Assembly (NCBI GenBank): GCA_015680905.1
Contig: JADFTS010000044.1
Location: 62,001-126,000 of the forward strand
Origin: Coptis chinensis
Lineage: Eukaryota; Streptophyta; Magnoliopsida; Ranunculales; Ranunculaceae
Direction of reading: 5' to 3'
DNA length: 64,000 bases
Under the pieces are notes generated by a model. That model was not told the origin of the DNA. It ran no database searches and worked only from the letters and a program-made list of their open reading frames with translations. Shown one piece after another: positions 54,801 through 64,000 of this stretch (its first letter is position 1; each line of letters opens with the position of its first letter). The translations under genes and the position numbers were made by a program.

Positions 54801-55677
54801 CGACCTTGGACATCGGTAACCTCCCATGGTTCATAGAGCAAATCTGCATTAAACGTGCGTACATCTATGCCTTGTTCACTCAGTAGCTCCTTTGCTCGGT
54901 GGTCCCTTACAAGCGATATAGGGTCTAAAGAAAATAAAAGACAAAAACAGTTCAATAGAAGATAATAGTACCTAATAATCAAAGAAGAAATTCGATGAAG
55001 TCAAGAGGCAGAGCCACATGAAAAAGACGAGTATTATCACTAAGAAGAACAAAAGAACAACAGAGATAAAAGAGAATGAAGGGAAAATTTTGAAATTCCA
55101 AGAAAAGACCCATCTATCAAATGCTCAATCAAAGAACTGTTTTTTTTTATTGGCACTCCTTATTATACATATGCTATTTGTGTTAGCTATAACAACTAAC
55201 AAGAAACAATACTAATCGATGTAAACATTAAAGCACTAACTGAGCACATATATTACAAAAGACCCAAACAATCATGGCATGAAAAATAAACAAAAATAAA
55301 AATAATTGTAGGTGAGAACAAAAAAAAAATAATACAGGAAACAGAAGAAACAGACCATATAGATGATTGAAGAAGAGCCGAGTAGCGCCAGTGTCTTTAA
55401 CAACTTGAATTAGAGACGAGATACTATCAGTAGACCTCTTGGTTATGAAGGAAGTTCCAAGGCTCCCCAAGGAACTTTGAAGTTGAGCTAGACTATGCTT
55501 CAACCACCACCTTGAAACTCTACCAGGGTGATAGTAGCCCTCCTCCTCCGGTGCCCATATGAAAACTGCAATGACAGGTCCAGCCCTCACAGCAGCAGCG
55601 AGTGCTGGGTTATCCTCCACTCTAAGATCTCTCCTGAACCATACTATAGTGCACTCACCACCACTACAGCCTGACAT
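51874..55677 (-). CDS. CRY1: Cryptochrome 1 blue-light receptor
   Basis: Minus-strand gene, exons 55356-55677, 54706-54924, 53182-53888 and 51874-52665, in phase, giving 679 residues; Arabidopsis CRY1 is about the same length. The photolyase-homology region (about 1-490) starts with CTIVWFRRDLRVEDNPALA, then GRVSRWWLKHSLAQL and the FAD-binding part with KADSATTSFLSPHLHFGEVS, WRQGRTGYPLVDAGMRELW, GWLHDRIRVVVSSFFVKVL and LDADLESDALGWQYISG. This domain absorbs blue light through FAD. The C-terminal extension (about 490-679) keeps the DAS motifs: DQMVPS near residue 543, ESTAESSSS near 614, and the GGVVPVWSP segment. It signals through COP1/SPA and CIB-type partners to control de-etiolation and growth. 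The four-exon structure is the family norm, and no defect is seen. Confidence 0.98.
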
Positions 55678-57644
55678 CTCTTCAACAACCCCAAAAGCAC
55701 ACGCACATACTCTCTCTCTCTGCCCGTGTGTTACGTGTATTCTGGCTGTCTATCTACCATGAACAAACACTATACAAATGATGCAATAAATGGAGAATTT
55801 GCATCACATCTTTCAGCTTGTAGACGTAAAGTCATACATAAATTATTGATCTTATCATCAATATTTCTTTGATTTGGAATAAAGTGAAGTCTTGGGACCA
55901 ACGAGTAACTTGTGATGACTGCTGATAACGGCAGGAAACATGGCCATGTCCACACAAAAGTGAGGAGCATCTTCCACCCACAAATCTTTATTTCATTTTT
56001 CCTTTGTTTTGGATTTGTAATTTTGCAACCACACAACTTTATATCTTAATTTATATTCTACTAAATTCTTCTTATCACTTCCCCATCCATGCAGAACTGT
56101 CCTTGTCAAAAGTGTCTGGAATTTCCATCTCTTCCTACTTTGTATGGGCTTCTACTGATCCAAATCACTCAACTCACTCTCTCTAGCAAGAGACCATATT
56201 ATGAGAACCAGGACCCTTGACATCTTTACCCAGAGCTCATTGCCTCATTGTCCTGTGAGTGACATTGCTTTCAGGACTGTGACTTGTGGTGTGAAAAAGC
56301 CCGGATGAAAAGTCAATTGTCACAAAATCAGATGATACCCTCTTCCCCAAGTAATAACGACATATAAACTTAACTTTACCAGCATGAAAAAGTAAAACTA
56401 TTGTTCAAGTTACAATCTTTTTATATATTTCTTTACAGATTGTCACTTCATTCTTTATTTCCGTGCTATAATTTACTTGCTAAACATGGATATTACAACG
56501 AAATTGTCACCGCATTTGATCAAACAGCCTTACTGGTTGCCCATAGGCCCATACCAATCATTGCACCATTTCTAATGTTCGAATATTGAAAATGGTAAAC
56601 TAACAGCATGTCTGCTACCTACAAGTCTACAACAAGTCTACAAGTTAGATGAAACTTGCTTATCATGAATATAACTGGAGTCAAGTGCTTCCAGGAGTAA
56701 GTGAACAGCCATGAGCACTAGACATGCTTCAAATCAAGCGGTGGATAATGTTTGGATAAGTACACCTGTTGACCACCAGTCAACTCAGCCTATATAAATT
56801 CTGCCATTGTTAACTCAGTATACCTGATTCTGGGGAACTAGTCACCAATGCTAACTAATATGTTTACATATCTACTGTACAAGAATTTTGCACTGAACAC
56901 TTGCTCAATCAGTACCAAGAAACAAAATAGAATAACGACGACAACATATCTGAAATGAAAAACTGGATAGTAACTCAGCCTTTTGACCATATAGTTCAGT
57001 CTTTAACAATGAATGGTGCTTACAAAGAGGGGATTTGGTTCTCTAAAATACGAAACTTAGGTATAAACCCCCTAAAGAGGCAGGCATTACATGCAGAAAT
57101 GCAAATCCTACTGCTTAACATATCTAATAGAAATTATCATTTACACAAGCATACCCGTCAAAGCAGACAGAAAACTAAGCACTATCTACAGGTCCAACAT
57201 GATTCAGAATGTATTCTGTTTATCAACACAACAGTGCCACCATTGCTTGGTTCAAACACAATCCAGCGATGACGTCCTCATCCAGCAAATAGAGGAATCC
57301 TAAAACTGCTGATGCTGGATGGAACAAGTTATCTAAATATCAGAGGCTTGTTAACTGTAAGCCTATAGTCAAAAGGTGATGCAGCACAACCTCAAAGTTC
57401 ATGATGATGTATTGGTTACATTATGATGATGTCCAAACAACTATATAATTTTGTGAGTAGCACTAGAAAAAAATTACATTGAACTGGTACACCTGCCTAT
57501 TAACTCTACTCTAACTGTCATTGGATCTAACAGATTATTAGATGGTACCATTAGAAATTATATTGATGGAAAACACTGACTGATTAACTTAAACACACTA
57601 TAACATTACAATGTACAAGAAAAACAATTGAGATTGAGGCTCAC
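55678..57644. other. CRY1 promoter and CAMTA 3' flank
   Basis: The left side carries the CRY1 leader, with a CT-rich stretch near 55710, and its promoter. The right side carries the CAMTA 3' UTR. Short ORFs here lack domains and no further gene is supportable. Confidence 0.45.
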
Positions 57645-60600
57645 TCAACACGCTGAGGACATGAAGGTATCATCATCCAACAAAGCTTCAAGGTTAATCA
57701 GGTCATCATCATCATCATCACCAGCTTCTACTGAAGTCTTAAGAATCCCATCCGACACAACCTGAAAGGAAAATACAAAGCGAACTCATGGGGCTTAGCA
57801 AATGATTGTGTGTCAAAATGAGATGCAATTCAAGAGAGAGGTATGGTTGGTTATTGTTAAGGGTCCTCTAATTCTTAAACTCAGTGTAAGAACAAGAAGC
57901 CGCCTGTGCTTGGAAGATACTGAAACTGTTAAAAGTATTGTACCTTTGTTTCCTGAAACTCCGTAACAACATTCAGCAACCTACGATATTGATCTCTTGC
58001 TTCTGGATACTGAACCATAGACTTTACTCTAGCAAGTGCCTTCTTCAACCTTTCCTCTGTCTGTTTACGGCCTTCTTTCAGAAAATCATAATCATCACAT
58101 TTTGATGGCTCACATTGAATCATTGAACCCTCTAATTGAGCATCTGGCCGGAAACCGCGCAAACCACTTCCCTTTCTTCTCCAGCGTAAAATTACTTTTT
58201 CGACAATCCCTACTGACCAGATGATCTTCTTGTAATGTTTCCTCACCTGGTGACCCCTTACATGGGCCTTTTGAACAACATAAACAGTAGTAAGAATCCA
58301 CGAACCAGAGTCAATGAGCGGGAAAAGAAAAACATTTCACTGGTGAGGAGTGATTTCTTGTTCACGACGTTACAAGCTTCACAGAGACGACTAGGTATTG
58401 ATAGAGTAAATTTACCATGAAATGTATTTTTATTAAATTAAGAATGGATATAACAGGGATGGACCTGAAGTTTCACAATCCGTTGACGGATTAGCAAAAA
58501 ATCTTTTCTTCCTTTCCAACCACGAAACTTATTCTGAATCCTTACTGCAGCTCTATGAACAGGTTCATTATGTTGTCCAGGCTTTTGTGCCTTGACTGAG
58601 ATAAGCGACAGAGCACGCTCATTTGACATTCCAAACTTATTATCGCCATACTCAAGTAACTGCTTTTTCTGGAAAGATTGCACCCTAAAGACTTGATGAA
58701 TGCGAGCGGCAGCTTGAGTTGCATTACAGACAGCGGTAAGTGAATCCTTCAATGAAACATCTGAGATATTACCATCACTAACAGGTGTGGCAGTCCGTTC
58801 CGAGACTGTTTGTGCCACTTTCTCCCCTAAAGTTTCTGGAGCTTCACAGTCCTTTGCATCTTTAACATTAAGGGTAGAGAGATGGGTGGTTAAGGAAGTT
58901 TCTGCCAGAAAACCCGCAATCCCTTTATGTCCATTGCTTGAAGCAAGGTCTGCAGGTGTTCTACCCGACGGAAATTTTGGAGAGGGATCTGTCAATGCTC
59001 CTGGAGCTGCGCCCATTTGGAGAAGGGTAACAACTGTGCGCTCTCTGAGTTACAGGGCGTATCATGAGAAACTATAATGCATCAAATAAATCTTTGGAAC
59101 ATTAAAACTTGAAAGCATGTTAAATAAGTCACTAGTACTTGCAGACACTAAAACTAATTCAACTAGATAAGTAAACACATAGCTTGAGGATCTCACCTGC
59201 CACAAAATGCTGCCCAGTGAAGAGCAGTCCACCCATTCACATCACGGAAATTAATACTGACGCCTGCAGCTACTGTTGGTGCTATTCCCCAATCGTAACC
59301 CAGAGCAGCTGCTAAATGAAGAACACCTTGTCCCTCCTTGTCTAATACACTAGGACCTTTACCATCTTCAGTTACTTTCTGAAGAAGCCATGCATGTAGC
59401 TTCTCTTTTAGTATTCTCTGTAGCAGCTGATCCTTGACTTTACCTGGGGAAAATTCCTTCTCCGAAGTAAGCTTTATCATTTGGAGCCATTCATCATCAT
59501 CTTCTTTCATTAACAAACTGATTCTGCTGCTTATAATAGATTTCTCAGCAATCGGACTGGAAGCTGGTTGACTAAAAGATTCCAGAGATAGTAACTTCCC
59601 AAGACGTATATGAAGAAGTATTTCATTAGTACTGCTACTACGAAAATCTTCCATGTCAACATCTTGAGCATACTTGACTCTAAAATCAAATTCTCTCACT
59701 TCACTACAAGCTAACCTGTTAGAACATGTTATGTAAAAAGGAACCCTGCCAGCTTTATGTGGTGGAGCAAGGCAACGAAGCACACCATCTGCTAGGACCT
59801 CCACTGGAACCTCCACTTCCCCAAACATACATGACCATTTACATTTAGATGCATCCTGATTCTTTAAGAATGTTCCAGTAATCAGGACCTGTTAAGACAT
59901 AATGATATGAGATATATTAAATTTGTGACATCGCAGATGCTCTTTGTCATCCAATAAATAGCAAAGATAAGACTTATTCATCATTTAATTGAGATTATCC
60001 AATGAATAACTTGTTCTGTATGGTCAAGCTTTCAAGTACCTTAGTATCAGAGTCTGTATATGCCCAGCTTGGGGAAAAATCAATAATGCTGAAGAGTTGC
60101 TCCTGAGAAAGTACGGTACTCAGAAGGTATGCATCCAAGTGGACTTGTGGGGACAATCCAGAGTCAGCAACTACGCTTTCCCTTTCAACAGAATCCCAAT
60201 TAATTACAGAACAAGACGGCAAATGTGACTCATCTACCTCTCCAAGTTCTTTACTCATCCAACGGGTGAAGCTATCAAGTTTCTTCAACCCTTCTGTTTT
60301 AATGTCATCTATTACTGGATGTTTCACATTGCAAGAGTTGTTGACAGTTCCATCTATAGTCGGATTGTCCTCTACATCCGATTTTGAAAGTATTCCAAGG
60401 TCCACGTCTGGGAGCTGCATTTGAAGTTCATTTTTCACAGGTTTGCAAATATGCTGGTCAGGGTTCATCAAGAAAGACTTAGGGGTATGATCCAGATCAT
60501 GAGTTTCTTGCACAGGAAAACTCTGCTCATGGACCAAACCTGTTTGCAACTTCTGGTCCATCTGCCAATTAAATTCATGTGAAGAATCATTTTCGTCGGA

Positions 60601-63600
60601 AAAGGTCCAGGTGCGCCGATAAAGTTATAACTTCAGAAATAACAGAACAATCCATTGCTAGGTCCAGTAGAATAACAGTTAACAGAGAGATTAAGTGTCA
60701 CAATCTTATTAAAAGTTAGTGACTGCATATGCAAACATAGTACATGCTCACAAAAAGAAACTAATAGGGTTTATGTAAGATACTTGAATTAAACCCCTCT
60801 CTCAGAACTAAAAAGTCCAACTTGATATTTACCTCATCTGTGAAATATTGCCCAAGCATCATATTTTCTTGTTTGGGCATATATACCATAGTGGTAGGTT
60901 GTGTTGAAGAAGCTGATGGTACAACAGTGCCATCATACAATTCAGATGTACAGTTTTCCAACACTTCTCCCCAGGATGTCAATTGAAGCTGATTCTGAGT
61001 CTCATAGCTTAACTCAAACCTAGCATCAGTACTATGTCCCCCCTCAGATTCCCAAGCTGGTTTCTTTTCTTCATAACTGTCTGGCAGGAGTTTCAAATAC
61101 ATAAACATGTTAATATGTCAACTCCTAACAGGTCAAGAAAAAAAAAAAAAAAAAAAGTTGTACACAAATGAGAAAAATGTTATTACATTTATTGTTTGGA
61201 GCAGACAGGTAGTAGGAGTTGAAGAAGCTAGGATCCAGAGATCCTGTTAGAGACCTGTCCTCATATTGTTGGAACTCGGGAAAAGAGTCATGTCTGGAAC
61301 TAGCTTGACAATTACTCGCTACACCAGTTTCAACTTTAGTTAATATTTTGGTTGGATGAATAGCTGAATAAATGTAGCTATAATTCAGTAACTGATATAG
61401 ATAATTCTTCTATAGAAGTTCTCTAAACTGGATACTTGTTTAACTTATTGAAGATGTGTATTACAGTAAAAAATAAAAACCAACAGATATACCAGACTCG
61501 ACATCTTCGTATTCTGATGTCTGAGCACTGTTCAGGCTAGTGCTATCTGTAGTTCGTGAATGTACTTGATTACGGTTTGCAGCAAAACTAGAAGATACAG
61601 GGCTGCCAATCTGGGAACAGAGCGCAGCTTCTTCAGTATCTCTAGTGCGGGTAAAGTTTGTTTTGCTCCCCTAAAGAGACATTATGAGTTATTCAGAATA
61701 TGAAGATCCACGATCGTAAAAATTTAAAATATGGGGAAAAAAAATAAAATAAAAGAAGATGAGCAATAGAAAATATTCCATATTGGTAAGAACGTTCACT
61801 CCAAACATCAGCAAATGTTAATGCAAATAGTTGTTGCAGTCAAGATTCCACATATATCTACAGCATCTATGAGTTACTTGTTGCATTTCTTCCATTTGAT
61901 AAAAAAATCCCACAACTTCAATATGTCTGCATGTCAGTCTATCTTTCTTCTAATTCATGTAATTAAAAATTGTGTTCTTCATTTTCCAATGCTTCAAGAA
62001 TGAGTATCTTTACTGGCCTTTTTTTAGGAGAATATTAATAGAGAAGATGGTGATATTGTCATTGGGGATACCTTCACTTAAGTTATAAATATAACATAAA
62101 TAGAGGCTTTCATCGAATTCTCTATATCTTTCTCATTTTTTCCTCTCCTCTTCTTCTCTGAGGACAAGAATTAATTGATTTTAAAAGGTACAAAGACCAT
62201 AAAGTATGGGAAAAAAAAAATGGAAAAACTATTAATATGTTGAACATTAACCTGGACTTCCCGATAGTGGACAAGAACAATGTGCATGTAATCCCTGCAG
62301 CATCAGAAAACTCAGTAAGAACTAAGAAGAATGGAGAAAAAGAAACAACCCATGGTTACTACAAAAATGAGCACTTCATAGAACTACAGATAGCCAAAAA
62401 AAAAAAAGAAAAACGTTGTTCAAAAGAAGTACTCCTCTCAAGATAATGGATTTAGCCATAGGACTACATATAATAAAGCCAACTAACATACGCCAACATA
62501 ACAGCAAGAAATAAAAGTGAAACAATGGTTAAACTATATCAAGAGCTCATCAAATTTATACTCCCCAAAATTTAATTACCAATACGATTCTTGGAAAAAC
62601 TATCAGATGGATGGCACCACATAACCGCTCAAGTTAACAATAAACATTTCATCAGTTTCACATTTAAAAAAATCTTACTCGAAAACACGGAAACTCATTG
62701 ATGAGATACAAAGTCTCACTATTTAAAAACAGAATGTCCATCAGATGAAGGAGCACAACAGTTTAACAAAACAACTTGTGCATTTAATATTTATTTGTCT
62801 TCACCACTAAAGGGTGGCTTATTTTCTTCATTTTGCAAATATTTCAATGAACTGAAAAAAATGTTATAAGGGGGAATTCTTCATGAGGCCATGTGGCTAA
62901 GGTTCACAAAAGACAGGGATTTCAAAAAGAAAGCATTCGGAAACTTGGAAGGAGGGGGGAAAGAATGATATTTAAAAAATTAAAACAAAAATAAGACTAA
63001 TAATAAAGTTCTGATTCTTACTCTTCAAGCATCCAATAACTGCGTCTTTGAAAATATTCATTCTCTTCACCGTGGGCATAGTAGCAGTGTAACACATCAA
63101 TGCTTCCAGCCTAAAAATGCAAAGATTATGACTAACCGAAAAGTGCAATCGGGTTCCAATCAAGTCTATCCTTAACTTATATAAAAGAAGCACACTTTAT
63201 CAACATAAAAAGTCATATATATTGTTGTAAAAGTAAAGCATTGCGAAAAACACTAACCTTTAATCTTTCATGAGCTTCCTTGACAGTCTTTCCATCTTTT
63301 TTCTTCCGCCAGTTATGTCCATCCTTCCGAAAGTATCTCAATACTTTCCGGTCAAAAAGGAAAAGTGACCCGTCTAAGAAGAAGAAAAAAATGGTAATAA
63401 GGTTGTATGAAAAGGAAATGAAAGAAATATATATAGGAAAAGAAGAGATTTTTATACTAGGAGGCTTATTAGGGGGCACTGGAGCAATATGAAAGTTGCG
63501 ATAGTTGCGAAGAATTTCACAAATTTCAGCAGGGCGTAACCATCTCGTTTGTGCTTCCAAAAGTATCTGCTCAATGTCTGCAAAGAGGAAGGACTAGTAG

Positions 63601-63697
63601 TAGTTGTGATGGATGGGCAAATAAAAAAAAAAACAACAAAAACAGGAGGTGTCTCACCTAATTGATTACCCAAGCCACACCGCCGATGCTCTGCCAT
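57645..63697 (-). CDS. CAMTA2: CAMTA calmodulin-binding transcription activator
   Basis: Minus-strand gene, thirteen in-phase exons: 63658-63697, 63458-63577, 63258-63373, 63022-63110, 62252-62294, 61493-61670, 61187-61318, 60833-61080, 60040-60561, 59197-59888, 58465-59044, 57944-58267 and 57645-57761, giving 1066 residues. The CG-1 DNA-binding domain (about 15-138) includes TRWLRPAEICEILRNYRNFH, VLRYFRKDGHNWRKKKDGKT and GSIDVLHCYYAHGEENEYF. A TIG fold starts at about 490 (SWAYTDSDTKVLITGTF). Ankyrin repeats (about 685-770) include GVLHLAAALGYDWGIAP and GWTALHWAAFCGRERTVV. IQ motifs are AAVRIQNKFRGWKGRKDF and LQAHVRGHQVRKHYKK, followed by the calmodulin-binding WSVGIVEKVILRWRRKG. CAMTAs bind CGCG-type elements and couple calcium signals to cold and defence genes. 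The N-terminus is most like CAMTA2; within the CAMTA1/2/3 clade the exact member is less sure. Confidence 0.93.
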
Positions 63698-64000
63698 CAA
63701 CAAACAACACAAAGTCCAAGTGATCTGCTGCCTTTTCCAATTCGATCCGCGTTCTCTCTCACAGAGTTGAGTTTAGTTTACACGACACAGAACAAAAGCC
63801 GCCCTTTTAGCAGCAGTAGTACAGTTCCAATGTTCCACGAAATCAAACATGTGCTCATTTCTTCTTAGTAAATGTCTACATTACCTTCTTTTTCTCTTAC
63901 CACACTATTTATTCTTTAATTTGTTACAAGGACACTGACTGAACTGTCCAATCATTCATTCTTAAATCTTTTACTAACTAACAATCGTCAGCCTCACCTA
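63698..64000. promoter_or_regulatory. CAMTA leader and proximal promoter (partial)
   Basis: Sequence upstream of the CAMTA ATG on the minus strand, cut by the window edge. It should contain the 5' UTR and proximal promoter. No second gene is seen. Confidence 0.4.

Noticed and set aside
57645-57761. Trinucleotide (GAT) run as a possible unstable repeat in CAMTA.
   Set aside because: Only about six codons (Asp run) in an acidic tail; acidic tails are ordinary for activators.

Overview
This window is nuclear DNA from a flowering plant, most likely a eudicot. It is AT-rich, its genes are split by many short GT-AG introns, and every recognisable protein is a plant family. I assembled the gene models by joining exons by eye, checking splice sites, reading phase and protein continuity. 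Species-level placement is not possible from the sequence alone.

Layout, left to right. The 5' end of a KH-domain RNA-binding protein gene runs off the left edge (minus). Next come a small plastid-targeted one-span membrane protein of unknown function (plus), a B3-domain DNA-binding protein (minus) and a mitochondrial P-class PPR protein matching MTL1/At5g64320 (plus). A transposon-rich stretch follows (about 11.6-17.8 kb), holding a decayed CACTA transposase-associated ORF, a fragment of a CELLULOSE SYNTHASE-INTERACTIVE C2 domain and a CACTA terminus. Then come a 14-3-3 protein (minus), ribosomal protein eS6 (minus), a Tourist-like MITE, and the plastid prenyltransferase ABC4 of phylloquinone synthesis (minus). 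A phosphoglycerate-mutase-like protein (minus) is head-to-head with queuine tRNA-ribosyltransferase (plus). The plastid glutamate/malate translocator DiT2 (plus, with an apparent 2-nt frameshift) and a PORR-domain organellar RNA-binding protein (plus) are next. The right side carries an LRR protein (minus), the blue-light receptor CRY1 (minus) and a CAMTA calmodulin-binding transcription factor (minus).

The genes do not form one pathway. Plastid and mitochondrial functions are well represented (MTL1, PORR, ABC4, DiT2, the one-span protein), as are signalling genes (CRY1, CAMTA, 14-3-3) and basic translation genes (eS6, tRNA-guanine transglycosylase). Five genes (KH, MTL1, DiT2, PGM-like, CAMTA) have relatives that, from memory, lie close together on Arabidopsis chromosome 5 (At5g64220-At5g64460), which suggests ancient microsynteny.

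I saw no CRISPR, prokaryotic operon, viral or toxin sequence. The most interesting items are the CACTA segment with host CSI exon pieces, the DiT2 frameshift, a three-copy dispersed repeat of unknown class, and the unnamed plastid membrane protein.
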